Positions 24,684 to 33,583 of a stretch of 64,000 nucleotides of DNA are shown piece by piece. This stretch comes from an uncultured Acetatifactor sp. (GTDB lineage Bacteria > Bacillota > Clostridia > Lachnospirales > Lachnospiraceae), in the NCBI GenBank assembly GCA_910584235.1, contig CAJTZD010000012.1:18788-82787 (forward strand). Reading direction: 5' to 3'. The notes below the pieces were generated by a model. That model ran no database searches. It was not told the origin of the DNA and was given only the letters and a program-made list of their open reading frames with translations. The position numbers and the translations under genes were made by a program. Each line of letters begins with the position of its first letter. The stretch's first letter is position 1.

Positions 24684-25313
24684 TCACACATCCTGCCTTT
24701 CCTGGTCATGATGCATGTCAAAAATATCCACTACCTCAGCCCCGAACACATCATGCATATAATTGTAAATCGCATGACTGTGCTGCTCCATCTCCTGCTT
24801 CCTGACCAGGCGCTTTTTCAGCTCCACGCGGATCTGCGCCACCCAGTCTTCGATCTCCTGAATGCTTTCATTGTTGGCAGCCATCATATCATAGCACCAG
24901 TCCATGGTGGCAAGCATCAGGTTAAAATTCACCTGCTCTATCTGTGCCGGTATCTCCAGAAGCTCGTCCTGAAGCCCCTCCAGCTTTTCATTGCACTCTT
25001 CCACAAGGCGCTTATTCTGCTCTGACTTTTGAGCGCTCTCGCTGTCTTCCTCCGTCTCTCCGTCTCCCATCATGGAGACGATCTCCTGCATCAGGCGCTT
25101 TTTCAGCCGCTTGATTTCTTTCACCTCATTGTTCAGCTTACCCTGCTGCCTAAGAAGAGCATTCAGCTCCCCCTCCAGTCCGGCAACGCCCTCTCTGGCC
25201 TCTTCGTTCAGCAGCTGATACCATTTATTGTCCAGAGTCAGAATCGGTATCCTCTTTCCCTTTAACGCCTGCTCAAAAATCTCCCGTCTGCTTCCATCCG
25301 CCTCATGCTTCAT
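24684..25313 (-). CDS. Coiled-coil protein of unknown function
   Basis: A 209-residue soluble protein, which I do not recognise by function. Two long heptad-rich regions are visible: EGELNALLRQQGKLNNEVKEIKRLKKRL (about 45-72) and NKRLVEECNEKLEGLQDELLEIPAQIEQ (about 99-128). A short acidic, low-complexity piece lies between them. The C-terminal part contains MDWCYDMMAANNESIQEIEDW and a His/Asp-rich end (FDMHHDQERQDV) that might bind metal. It follows Rex by 24 bases and is probably cotranscribed. Similar proteins appear next to rex in Lachnospiraceae as far as I recall. ATG with GGGAG close upstream. Confidence 0.6.
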   Translation of the reverse strand: MKHEADGSRREIFEQALKGKRIPILTLDNKWYQLLNEEAREGVAGLEGELNALLRQQGKLNNEVKEIKRLKKRLMQEIVSMMGDGETEEDSESAQKSEQNKRLVEECNEKLEGLQDELLEIPAQIEQVNFNLMLATMDWCYDMMAANNESIQEIEDWVAQIRVELKKRLVRKQEMEQHSHAIYNYMHDVFGAEVVDIFDMHHDQERQDV

Positions 25314-25337
25314 AGCTCCCTATGTACCTCCCAGACT

Positions 25338-25979
25338 TCATTCCTTTTCCTGCTGATACCTGCTGATATTATAGGATAATTTCATAAGGCTGTCAGACAG
25401 GTGGACATTCTCCACCTGAATCCGCTCCGGCAGATTCAGATCCACATGGGCAAAATTCCAGATGGCGCGGATATCCGTCCCTGCCAGCCTCTCTGCCACA
25501 GACACTGCGCTGGTCTTGGGAATCGTCAGAACCGCGATATCAATGTCGTTCTCCGAAATGAACCGCTCCAGTTCCTCCATGGGCATGACTCTCACGCCCC
25601 GGACACTGTTTCCCACTAGATCCGGATTCTGATCGAACATGCCGCGGAAGATAAATCCCCGCTTTTCGAAATTGATATAATTGCCCAGCGCGCGCCCCAG
25701 GTTCCCTGCGCCTATTATAATGAATTTATACTGTCTGTCCAATCCCAGGATTTTGCCGATGGCATCATAGAGATACCCTACATTGTAGCCATAGCCCTGC
25801 TGGCCGAAGCCCCCGAAATTATTGAAATCCTGCCGGATCTGGGAGGCCGTCACTTTCATCAGCGCGCTCAGATCCTGAGATGATATCCTCTCCACACCCT
25901 CATCTTTAAGCTCTCCCAGATACCGCAGATACCTGGGCAGACGGCCGATGACGGCCTGGGAAATTTCCTTTTCTTCCAA
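25338..25979 (-). CDS. rex: Redox-sensing repressor Rex
   Basis: A 213-residue Rex protein. The N-terminal winged helix (ISQAVIGRLPRYLRYL, ISSQDLSALMKVTASQIRQDFNNFGGFGQQGYGYNV) binds DNA. The Rossmann domain (KFIIIGAGNLGRALGNY) senses the NADH/NAD+ ratio, and the C-terminal helix (VHLSDSLMKLSYNISRYQQ) swaps in the dimer. Rex represses fermentation and NADH-oxidising genes when NADH is low. The start codon is TTG (25977-25979) with GGAGG nine bases before it; no ATG nearby fits the family start. Confidence 0.95.
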   Translation of the reverse strand: MEEKEISQAVIGRLPRYLRYLGELKDEGVERISSQDLSALMKVTASQIRQDFNNFGGFGQQGYGYNVGYLYDAIGKILGLDRQYKFIIIGAGNLGRALGNYINFEKRGFIFRGMFDQNPDLVGNSVRGVRVMPMEELERFISENDIDIAVLTIPKTSAVSVAERLAGTDIRAIWNFAHVDLNLPERIQVENVHLSDSLMKLSYNISRYQQEKE

Positions 25980-26020
25980 AGTCCCTTACCTCCAGCCCTG
26001 CAAATCAGCGTCTGATACTT

Positions 26021-27340
26021 CTATTCTGCCATATCTGCATACTTGATACGATAGATCCGCCTTAAGGAGTCATTGATTCTCTCCTCGTCAATATTGCCGT
26101 TCCGAACGGCTTCCAGGACTCCCGTATACGCTTTTTCGTAATCCTCCGGCATGAGAAGCATATCGCACCCTGCCAGAACCGCCATGATGGAAGCCTCGTC
26201 CGCAGCGTAGTACTCCGTGATAGCCGACATATTCATGGCATCCGTGATGATGACTCCCTCAAAGCCCATCTGCTCCCGCAGAATATTTGTCACCAGCACT
26301 CTGGAAAAAATACCGGGATCATTATTGCCTGTCAGCGCAGGCGCCGCCATATGGCTGACCATCACCATGTCCGCGCCCCCGTCAATTCCGGCCTGAAACA
26401 CTGCCAGCTCCTCTGCCCAGAACTGCGCTTCCGTCCGGTCCGAGGACGCCCTGCCGTCATGGGTATCCTGGGTGGTGCTGCCGATACCGGGGAAATGCTT
26501 CAGACAGGCGGACACTCTCTGCTCCTGGAGTCCCCGCACCATGGAGGTGACAAAGCCGGATACCTCAGATGCGTCGGTTCCGTAGGATCTCCCCTGCATG
26601 ACGCTGCCCTCCACGTTGGCCAGATCCGCCACCGGCGCAAAATCCACATTAAATCCCAGGCCATGGAGAGCGGTACCTATGGTCACTCCTGCCTGATAAG
26701 CATTCTCGGGATTACCCGTGGCCGCGATGGTCTCCGCGCTGTCTACCCGGGGTCCGATGGAGGAGCCCACCCTGGCCACGCTTCCGCCCTCTTCATCCAC
26801 AGCGATGAAAAGGGGATACTTCGCGTACAGTGCCGTATTCCCAAGCATTTCTTTCAGTTGCTCTTCCGACTGTATATTCTTGGCAAAATAGACAAGGCCG
26901 CCCACGGGATTTTCCTCCAGGGCCTGCTTTGTGCCGTCGCCGGCCTGTATGCATGTGCCCACGCCGGTAATCGCTTCCGGGGTCACCACGAACAGCCCCG
27001 CCACCTTATCCTCCAGAGGCATCGCCGCGATCCTCTCGTCCACATAGGCGTCCAGCCTCTCCTCCCGGGTAGGCTCCGGCGCCTCCGGCGTAGGATCAGG
27101 AGTTGGCTCTACGGAAGGTATGCTTTCCTCCGTGGCCAGCATCTCCTCAATCAACTCCTGATTGTCCTGTTCTTTTTCGTCAGCAGCCTTTCTGTTCTTC
27201 ATCAGCGCGAATACGCCGAATCCCATTCCGGTTCCCATCGCCAGAATCAGAATCAGGAACACGGCATACACCATGATCTGGTTTCTGCGCCTCCTCTTTT
27301 TTCTTGCTTCCCGTCTCGCCTGCTGCTCTCTGTTATCCAT
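26021..27340 (-). CDS. Membrane-anchored GH3 beta-N-acetylhexosaminidase (NagZ-like)
   Basis: A 439-residue protein. A basic N-terminus (RREARKKRRRRNQ) is followed by one transmembrane helix (about 22-45) and a Glu/Pro/Thr-rich linker, so the enzyme faces outside. The GH3 barrel (about 90-430) carries DEEGGSVARVG, KHFPGIGSTTQDTHDG (general acid/base His in the DTH loop) and the nucleophile Asp in IITDAMNMSAI. NagZ-type enzymes remove N-acetylglucosamine from peptidoglycan fragments. The usual KHFPGHG motif has Ile in place of His here. The SD AAAGGAATATAA precedes the ATG. It has a strong promoter and a leader of roughly 285 bases (27341-27659). Confidence 0.87.
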   Translation of the reverse strand: MDNREQQARREARKKRRRRNQIMVYAVFLILILAMGTGMGFGVFALMKNRKAADEKEQDNQELIEEMLATEESIPSVEPTPDPTPEAPEPTREERLDAYVDERIAAMPLEDKVAGLFVVTPEAITGVGTCIQAGDGTKQALEENPVGGLVYFAKNIQSEEQLKEMLGNTALYAKYPLFIAVDEEGGSVARVGSSIGPRVDSAETIAATGNPENAYQAGVTIGTALHGLGFNVDFAPVADLANVEGSVMQGRSYGTDASEVSGFVTSMVRGLQEQRVSACLKHFPGIGSTTQDTHDGRASSDRTEAQFWAEELAVFQAGIDGGADMVMVSHMAAPALTGNNDPGIFSRVLVTNILREQMGFEGVIITDAMNMSAITEYYAADEASIMAVLAGCDMLLMPEDYEKAYTGVLEAVRNGNIDEERINDSLRRIYRIKYADMAE

Positions 27341-27659
27341 TTATATTCCTTTGCAGTTTGTCTTTTCACAAATCCCGTATTTTCCGGTGTTCCGAAATTA
27401 TTTTTGCAGTCGCCAACATTTGCCCGTCATCCGACTCATGGGCGGAAAGCATTGTGAACCGACAGCGGATTCGGCCGCTGGTATGTATGGTCATACATTA
27501 GGAAAGGAAATGAACTTACGTCCATTTCCTTCGCTTTCTCCCACTTCATCCTCTGTATTTCGTTTCTTTTGCACATAAAAAACTTCTGCAGCTTGATTCT
27601 TCTGTATCTCAATGGAAGGATGACTCTTTTATTATATTGTCTGGGCCGCCATCTGTCAA
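27341..27659 (-). promoter_or_regulatory. Consensus sigma-A promoter and ~285-base leader of the GH3 gene
   Basis: Minus strand: TTGACA (27654-27659), 17-base spacer, TATAAT (27631-27636), a perfect consensus. Transcription would start near 27624, leaving about 285 untranslated bases. In the leader are a GGAAATG/CATTTCC inverted repeat, a TGTATG-gt-CATACA palindrome, and a CAGCGG/CCGCTG hairpin. A 46-codon frame (minus, starting MCKRNEIQRMKWEKAK) also runs through it without a good ribosome site. I could not match a riboswitch class. Confidence 0.6.
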
Positions 27660-27703
27660 CACATTGTGCCAATTTTCCAAATTTTTCTGCTAAACTTACA
27701 AAA

Positions 27704-29023
27704 TTATAAATTCGTCAGCACAAAAATATCATAGATTGCCTTAATAGCCGTCTCGAAGTCATCATTGGTGACGCCGATGATGATATTCAGCTCGGAGGAG
27801 CCCTGATCGATCATCTTGACATTTACATTTGCATGGGAAAGCGCGGAGAAAATCCTGCCCGCCGTACCTCTCGTGGCCCGCATTCCCCGGCCCACCACCG
27901 CGATCAGCGCAAGATCCGACTCTATCTCGATGGAATCCGGCTTCGCTAGGCGGTAAAGGCTGGCCACTACTTTTTGCTCCTTGTGCATAAATTCGTCCTG
28001 ATGCACGAAGACGGTCATTGTATCAATTCCCGAGGGCACATGCTCGAACGAAATGGCGCTCTCCTCAAATGCCTGCAGAACCTTTCTGCCAAAGCCCACC
28101 TCAGAGTTCATCTTGTCTTTCTCGATATTGATACAGCAGAAACCTTTCTTACCGGCAATGCCCGTGATGACATACTTTGATTTCTGGCAGGTGCTCCCTA
28201 CAATCCATGTGCCGCTGTCCTCAGGGGAATTGGTGTTGCGGATATTGATGGGGATGTTCTCCTGACGCACGGGAAAGATAGACTCCTCATGCAGGACGCC
28301 GGCCCCCATATAGGAAAGCTCTCTCAGCTCCCTGTATGTAATCACGTCAATTCCCTTGGGATTGTCTATGATTCCGGGATCCGCTACAAGAAAACCCGAT
28401 ACGTCTGTCCAGTTCTCATATACATCCGCCTGGACTGCCTTTGCCACGATGGAGCCCGTGATATCCGACCCGCCTCTGGAGAATGTTCTGATCTCCCCGC
28501 CGGGCCTTGCCCCATAGAAACCGGGAATCACCGCGTATTGGCTGCGCGCAAGCCTCTCCCCCAGAACCCTGTTGGTCTTCTCGGCGTCAAAGACGCCTTC
28601 CTCGTCAAAGCAGATGACCTCTGCGGCATCCACAAATTCATACTCCAGGTACGCCGCCATGATAATGCCGTTTAAATACTCGCCCCGGGACGCCGCATAG
28701 TCCCGGCCAATCCCCGCCTCAAAATTCTTCTCTATGGTCTCGAACTCTCCGTCCAGACTAAGCTCCAGCCCCAGACCGTCTATGATCTCCTGATATCTGG
28801 CCTTTATGGCCGACAATTCCTCTCTGAAATTTCTGCCCGCCTCCGCGCTGTCATAGCAGGCATACAGCATATCCGTCACCTTGCTGTCTTTCCTGAAACG
28901 CTTTCCCGGCGCAGAGGGCACCACATATCTCCTGTCCGCATCGCCGCGGATAATGTCCCCTACTTTCCGAAACTGCTCCGCGCTTGCCAGAGAGCTTCCG
29001 CCAAATTTCACTACCTTAGACAT
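27704..29023 (-). CDS. lysC: Aspartate kinase
   Basis: A 439-residue aspartokinase, catalysing the first step from aspartate to lysine, threonine and methionine. Kinase motifs are KVVKFGGSSLASAEQF at the start, GFYGARPGGEIRTFSRGGSDITGSIVAKA in the substrate and ATP region, and TDVSGFLVADP. Two ACT domains occupy about residues 285-439 (KDKMNSEVGFGRKVLQAF, IAVVGRGMRATRGTAGRIFSAL, SSELNIIIGV), the allosteric part. It is the third gene of glyA-hom-lysC, 47 bases after hom, with AGGAGTAGAGAAA before the ATG. Confidence 0.95.
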   Translation of the reverse strand: MSKVVKFGGSSLASAEQFRKVGDIIRGDADRRYVVPSAPGKRFRKDSKVTDMLYACYDSAEAGRNFREELSAIKARYQEIIDGLGLELSLDGEFETIEKNFEAGIGRDYAASRGEYLNGIIMAAYLEYEFVDAAEVICFDEEGVFDAEKTNRVLGERLARSQYAVIPGFYGARPGGEIRTFSRGGSDITGSIVAKAVQADVYENWTDVSGFLVADPGIIDNPKGIDVITYRELRELSYMGAGVLHEESIFPVRQENIPINIRNTNSPEDSGTWIVGSTCQKSKYVITGIAGKKGFCCINIEKDKMNSEVGFGRKVLQAFEESAISFEHVPSGIDTMTVFVHQDEFMHKEQKVVASLYRLAKPDSIEIESDLALIAVVGRGMRATRGTAGRIFSALSHANVNVKMIDQGSSELNIIIGVTNDDFETAIKAIYDIFVLTNL

Positions 29024-29070
29024 TTTCTCTACTCCTCACTGTCTGTATTCCCATTCGGAAGATAAATCCC

Positions 29071-30279
29071 CTACACCAGACGTATCCGGTTCAAAACCAC
29101 ATCTCCAAGCCCTGCGCATATGGCCCGGAATTCTTTCTCTTTCATTGCCGGAGTAAAGAAGCCCTCGTCCTCTTCCCTCTCTGCCGTCACAGGGACGCTT
29201 CCGGCAAAAGCTTTCCGCACTGTGTCGGCCGATCCTGCCTTTACTCTCAGGAAAAAGCGGCTCTCCGTCTGCGCCGTATCGGTAAGCTTTGCTTCCTCGT
29301 CGGACCATGCCCGCATGACAGTCCTGCCCGGATGCATGGCGCAGTCCATGACATCCGCCGCCACCGCGCTGGCCGTAGGGAGCTTGCCCGCACCCTTTCC
29401 GCCGAACATGGCTTCTCCCAGCATAGTGCATGTGATCTGCACGCCGTTAAACACATCGTCCACTCTTCCCAGAGAATGCTCCGTGGGAAGCATGTACGGC
29501 GCAACCATCACCCACGCGCTGCCGTCCTCCAAAACTCTGCAGCGGGCAAGAAGCTTTATGGTCATGCCTGCCGCCCTGGCATAGGCAAAATCGGCGGTGG
29601 TGATCTTGGTGATCCCCTCCGTGGCCACTTTGTCCGGATCCACGCTCTTCCCTGTCAGCATATCCGCCAGAATGGCAATCTTGCGGCCCGTGTCAAGTCC
29701 TTCCACATCAGCCTCGGGATTGCGCTCCGCATAGCCCAGTTCCTGAGCCTGTTTTAAGGCATCTCCGTAGTCTGCCCCCTCCTGTTCCATCTTGGTCAGG
29801 ATGTAATTGGTGGTGCCGTTTAAAATCCCCGTCACCGCCTCCACCCTGTCCGCTACCAGCGCGCTGTTGATGCTGCGGATAATGGGGATCCCCCCCGCCA
29901 CGCTGGCCTCAAACATATAGTTACAGCGCATTCTTCCCGCAATGGCCAGAAGCTCTGCCCCATGCTTCGCCACCAGCTCCTTATTGGAAGTGCATACGCT
30001 CTTTCCCGCTTCCAGCGCCTGCTTTGTGAACCGGTATGCCGCGCCCACGCCTCCCATGACTTCGCAAAGGATGCTGATCTCAGGATCGGTTAAAATCATG
30101 CCGAAATCATGTACCACCTTATCCTCGTACGGATCTCCCGGGAAATCCCTCAAATCCAGTATATACTTGATTACGATTTCCTCTCCGGCCCGTTCCTTAA
30201 GCAAGGTGTTATTCCGCTCAATGAGTTCCACAACGCCGCTGCCTACGGTCCCGTATCCCAGCACTGCTATTTTTATCAT
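29071..30279 (-). CDS. hom: Homoserine dehydrogenase
   Basis: A 402-residue enzyme that reduces aspartate semialdehyde to homoserine with NAD(P)H. Nucleotide-binding IAVLGYGTVGSGVVELIERN opens the protein. The substrate site shows GILNGTTNYILTKM and the signature AERNPEADVEGLDTGRKIAILADM with catalytic Lys. A C-terminal ACT-type regulatory domain (about 325-402) suggests feedback by threonine. It lies between glyA and lysC in one operon, giving a threonine/glycine/serine branch unit. AAAAGGAGAAGAACG precedes the ATG. Confidence 0.95.
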   Translation of the reverse strand: MIKIAVLGYGTVGSGVVELIERNNTLLKERAGEEIVIKYILDLRDFPGDPYEDKVVHDFGMILTDPEISILCEVMGGVGAAYRFTKQALEAGKSVCTSNKELVAKHGAELLAIAGRMRCNYMFEASVAGGIPIIRSINSALVADRVEAVTGILNGTTNYILTKMEQEGADYGDALKQAQELGYAERNPEADVEGLDTGRKIAILADMLTGKSVDPDKVATEGITKITTADFAYARAAGMTIKLLARCRVLEDGSAWVMVAPYMLPTEHSLGRVDDVFNGVQITCTMLGEAMFGGKGAGKLPTASAVAADVMDCAMHPGRTVMRAWSDEEAKLTDTAQTESRFFLRVKAGSADTVRKAFAGSVPVTAEREEDEGFFTPAMKEKEFRAICAGLGDVVLNRIRLV

Positions 30280-30331
30280 CGTTCTTCTCCTTTTTGGCCT
30301 TTCCTCAGATGCAGTTCCTTTGTTCGAAGCC

Positions 30332-31570
30332 TTAATCCAACGGGTATTTATCGGTCAACTCCCGCACGATCCTGCCGGCTGCGGGAATCTGTTCTTCGCC
30401 GCCTTTTACAACCAGCGCAATGGCCTGCGCTATTCTGTCCATATCCCGGGTATTCATCCCTCTGGATGTGACGGCCGGTGTTCCCAGACGGATGCCGCTG
30501 GTCACAAAGGGAGACTGCGGGTCATTGGGGATAGTATTCTTGTTGCAGGTGATATGAGCCTTGTCCAGAAGCTTTTCCACTGCCTTGCCTGTCAGGCCAA
30601 AGTTCGTCAGATCCACCAGCATCAGGTGATTGTCCGTGCCGCCGGAGACGATTTTCAGTCCTCTGTCCATCAGGCCCTTGCAGAGCGCCTGGGCATTGTC
30701 AATAATATTCTTCTGATAATCCTTAAACGCATCGCCAAGCGCTTCCTGGAAGCAGACTGCTTTCGCCGCGATGACATGCATCAGGGGGCCTCCCTGAATA
30801 CCGGGGAAGATCGCCTTGTTGAAATTATATTTCTCATTCACGGCATTACTGGACAGAATCAATCCGCCTCTGGGTCCCCGCAGAGTCTTATGCGTGGTGG
30901 TGGTAGTCACGTCCGCGTAGGGAATGGGGCTGGGATGAAGCCCTGCGGCCACCAGTCCCGCGATATGTGCCATGTCCACCATCAAAAACGCCCCCACCTC
31001 GTCCGCCACTTCCCGGAATTTTTTGAAATCAATGGTGCGCGCATAAGCGGAAGCGCCTGCGATAATCATCTTCGGCCTTGCCTCCAGCGCGATCTCCCGC
31101 AATCTGTCATAGTCAATAAAACCATTGTCGTCTACGCCGTAGGGAACGATCTTAAAGTATTTCCCGGACATATTCACCGGGCTGCCGTGAGTCAGATGCC
31201 CGCCGTGATCCAGGTTCATGCCCATAATGGTGTCTCCGGGCTCGCAGACCGCGAACTGCACTGCCATATTGGCCTGGGCGCCTGAATGGGGCTGTACATT
31301 GGCATACTCACAGCCGAACAGCTTCTTTGCCCTCTCGATGGCAAGCCTCTCGGTCACATCCACGCACTCGCATCCGCCATAATATCTCCTGCCGGGATAC
31401 CCCTCCGCGTATTTATTGGTCAAAGGGCTTCCCATGGCCGCCATCACGGCCTTACTCACCCAGTTCTCAGACGCGATCAGTTCAATATGACTGTTCTGTC
31501 TGGCCTGCTCGTCCACGATGGCCTGGGCGATTTCCGGATCAACAGCTCTCACTTCATCTAATGAATACAT
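30332..31570 (-). CDS. glyA: Serine hydroxymethyltransferase
   Basis: A 412-residue PLP enzyme that interconverts serine and glycine with tetrahydrofolate. Motifs: HIELIASENWVSKAVMAAMGSPLTNKYAEGYPGRRYYGG, NVQPHSGAQANMAV, the PLP-lysine TTTTHKTLRGPRGG, and RLGTPAVTSRGM near the end. The ATG at 31570 has AGGAGG eight bases upstream; the frame also opens upstream to 31606 without support. First gene of the glyA-hom-lysC operon. Confidence 0.95.
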   Translation of the reverse strand: MYSLDEVRAVDPEIAQAIVDEQARQNSHIELIASENWVSKAVMAAMGSPLTNKYAEGYPGRRYYGGCECVDVTERLAIERAKKLFGCEYANVQPHSGAQANMAVQFAVCEPGDTIMGMNLDHGGHLTHGSPVNMSGKYFKIVPYGVDDNGFIDYDRLREIALEARPKMIIAGASAYARTIDFKKFREVADEVGAFLMVDMAHIAGLVAAGLHPSPIPYADVTTTTTHKTLRGPRGGLILSSNAVNEKYNFNKAIFPGIQGGPLMHVIAAKAVCFQEALGDAFKDYQKNIIDNAQALCKGLMDRGLKIVSGGTDNHLMLVDLTNFGLTGKAVEKLLDKAHITCNKNTIPNDPQSPFVTSGIRLGTPAVTSRGMNTRDMDRIAQAIALVVKGGEEQIPAAGRIVRELTDKYPLD

Positions 31571-31614
31571 TCTCAGTCCTCCTGTTCCGTTCCCGAATAT
31601 TGACACACGACACG

Positions 31615-31643
31615 ATTATATCATAGAATAAACGGTTTGCAAA
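31615..31643 (-). promoter_or_regulatory. Probable promoter of glyA-hom-lysC
   Basis: Minus strand: TTTGCA (31638-31643), 17-base spacer, TATAAT (31615-31620), about 45 bases before the glyA ATG. The divergent lipid-kinase gene begins at 31737. Confidence 0.55.
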
Positions 31644-31736
31644 CAAAAATTTACAAAATGGGTTTACGAAATAGTCCCGGACTGGTAAAATGGAGGGCGG
31701 AAACCCAAAGCCTAAACGAAAGACGAGGTTTTAAGC

Positions 31737-32672
31737 ATGTATCATGTCATCATCAATCCTGCCTCCCGCTCCGGCAGGGGCCGGCGGATCTGGAAAGAGC
31801 AGATAGAGCCTGCGCTGCATAAAGAAAATATCTCCTACTGCCCGCATTTCTCGGAAAAAGCAGGGGACACTGTCTCCATCGTGACAGAATTGTTTGCCAG
31901 AGAGCAGGGAGATGTCTTTTTGATCATACTGGGCGGCGACGGAACCGTGAACGAGGCTCTGCAGGGGATGGATGATACCAAGCGTGCAGTGCTGGGCTAT
32001 GTACCCACCGGCTCCAGCAATGATCTGGCCAGGGATCTGCGGATTCCCAAAAAGCCTTTGGAGGCCCTTGACATCATACTGCACTCCGGCAGGATCCGTC
32101 CCATGGACTTGGGTGTAGTCTCCTATCCGGAGGGCGAAAGACGCCGGTTTGCGGTCAGCTGCGGCATCGGATTTGACGCCGCCGTCTGCCAGGAGGCCAT
32201 GCATTCTAAGATAAAAGACACTATGAACAGGATGGGGTTGGGGAAGCTTACCTATCTGGGTGTGGCGCTGCGGCAGTTGTTTGCCGCAAAGGCCGTCTCC
32301 GGGAAGCTCACCCTTGACGGCGGGACTCCGGTGGACATCGGAAATATGCTGTTCACAGCCTGTATGCTGCACCGTTATGAGGGAGGCGGTTTTATGTTCG
32401 CGCCCCGGGCTCTGGACAATGACGGACTTCTGAATCTGTGCGCGGTGGGGGATTTATCGAAGTTTTTTATTCTCTTTGCGCTGCCCACGGCTTTTTATGG
32501 GAAGCATTATATGTTCCGGGGAATTACGCCATATCAGGCCGGGGCGCTTACCATTGAGACTTCCATGCCGCTGTGGGTACATACGGACGGAGAGGTTACG
32601 AGAAAGAGCTGCCGGATCTGTGTGTCTTGTGAGCGGGAGGCTATCCGGCTTGTGGCCCCGGGGAATCCTTAA
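31737..32672 (+). CDS. YegS/DgkB-family lipid kinase
   Basis: A 311-residue diacylglycerol-kinase-type lipid kinase. The N-terminal half has INPASRSGRGRRIW, the nucleotide loop LGGDGTVNEAL and PTGSSNDLARDL, which define the DAGK catalytic fold; a beta-sandwich follows (FAVSCGIGFDAAVC, NMLFTACMLHRYEGGGFMFAPRA, DGEV). Such enzymes phosphorylate diacylglycerol or related lipids, recycling them into phospholipid synthesis. It lies 134 bases before a PAP2 phosphatase on the same strand, a pairing that suggests phosphorylation and dephosphorylation of membrane lipids. The ribosome site (GAGG, about 8 bases) is weak. Confidence 0.9.
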   Translation: MYHVIINPASRSGRGRRIWKEQIEPALHKENISYCPHFSEKAGDTVSIVTELFAREQGDVFLIILGGDGTVNEALQGMDDTKRAVLGYVPTGSSNDLARDLRIPKKPLEALDIILHSGRIRPMDLGVVSYPEGERRRFAVSCGIGFDAAVCQEAMHSKIKDTMNRMGLGKLTYLGVALRQLFAAKAVSGKLTLDGGTPVDIGNMLFTACMLHRYEGGGFMFAPRALDNDGLLNLCAVGDLSKFFILFALPTAFYGKHYMFRGITPYQAGALTIETSMPLWVHTDGEVTRKSCRICVSCEREAIRLVAPGNP

Positions 32673-32806
32673 GGAATTCTAAATATACCTAAAAAACAAT
32701 AAAAGACCATTGATTTTTCTATTTTCCAAGCTATACTATTGAGAAGAAGTTCAGGACGGCCCCTGGCAGAATAAGAGGTCGCCCGAGAAAGGTTTAGGTT
32801 GGAAAA

Positions 32807-33478
32807 ATGGGAAAAAAGCTTTATCTGAAATACAGGCACGCCATTCCTCTGGCAATTTATATGGTTATTTACCTCACATGGTTTGCCTGGCTGGAGAGAC
32901 AGGATGACAGGAATTTCAATATCATTCATGTCGGTCTGGACGATTACATTCCTTTCTGTGAGGTGTTTGTAGTCCCCTATTTTCTGTGGTTTGCCTATGT
33001 ATCGGTTGTGGTAGTGTACCTGTTCTTTAAGAATAAGCAGGATTACTACCGCTCATGCGCCTTTTTATTCACGGGCATGACATTGTTTTTGATCATCTCC
33101 ACGCTTTGGCCCAACAGCCATCAGCTGCGGCTAGCCCAGATGCCCCGGGACAATGTATTCACGCAGGCGGTGGCTGTTCTGTGGAGCATCGACACGCCTA
33201 CGAACCTATGGCCCAGCATCCATGTATACAATTCCCTGGGCGCTCATTTCGCCGTAATGCGCAGCGCTGATCTGGAGGGAAAACGGTGGCTTAGGATTGC
33301 CTCGGGCGTACTGGCCTTTTCCATCATTCTCTCCACCATGTTCCTGAAGCAGCATTCTGTCTTCGATGTGGCGACAGGGCTTGGGCTTGGATTCGTCATG
33401 TACATTCTGGTATACAGAAGAGACATTGTGATGGCCACAAAGGCCCAGCGGGAACTGAAGAAGCGGGTTTCCATGTGA
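32807..33478 (+). CDS. PAP2-superfamily membrane phosphatase
   Basis: A 223-residue inner-membrane protein with five to six helices. The three phosphatase motifs are present in the inositol-phosphorylceramide-synthase/PAP2 style: QLRLAQMPRDN (usual RP is RL here), PTNLWPSIHVYNS and STMFLKQHSVFDVATG with the catalytic His and Asp. It likely removes phosphate from phosphatidate or polyprenyl diphosphate. A terminator follows at 33536-33575. The ATG at 32807 has only a modest ribosome site (GGTTTAGGTTGG). Confidence 0.85.
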   Translation: MGKKLYLKYRHAIPLAIYMVIYLTWFAWLERQDDRNFNIIHVGLDDYIPFCEVFVVPYFLWFAYVSVVVVYLFFKNKQDYYRSCAFLFTGMTLFLIISTLWPNSHQLRLAQMPRDNVFTQAVAVLWSIDTPTNLWPSIHVYNSLGAHFAVMRSADLEGKRWLRIASGVLAFSIILSTMFLKQHSVFDVATGLGLGFVMYILVYRRDIVMATKAQRELKKRVSM

Positions 33479-33535
33479 GGCTTAACGGGTCTCCATGCCG
33501 CGCATCGGCATTTTCATATGCGGGCCTGCGCATAG

Positions 33536-33575
33536 AAAAAGCTTCCTGAGCCGGACGGCTTCGGAAGCTTTTTTG
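33536..33575. terminator. Bidirectional terminator between convergent genes
   Basis: AAAAAGCTTCC (33536-33547) and GGAAGCTTTTTT (33562-33573) with inner AGCC/GGCT pairs form a hairpin flanked by A and T runs. It can stop transcripts of the PAP2 gene (plus) and the glycosyltransferase ending at 33584 (minus). Confidence 0.85.
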
Positions 33576-33583
33576 ATCCCTCA

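Noticed and set aside
27436..27672. 78-codon minus frame in the GH3 leader
   Set aside because: It would start upstream of the predicted transcription start; only an internal 46-codon part could be transcribed and it lacks a good ribosome site.
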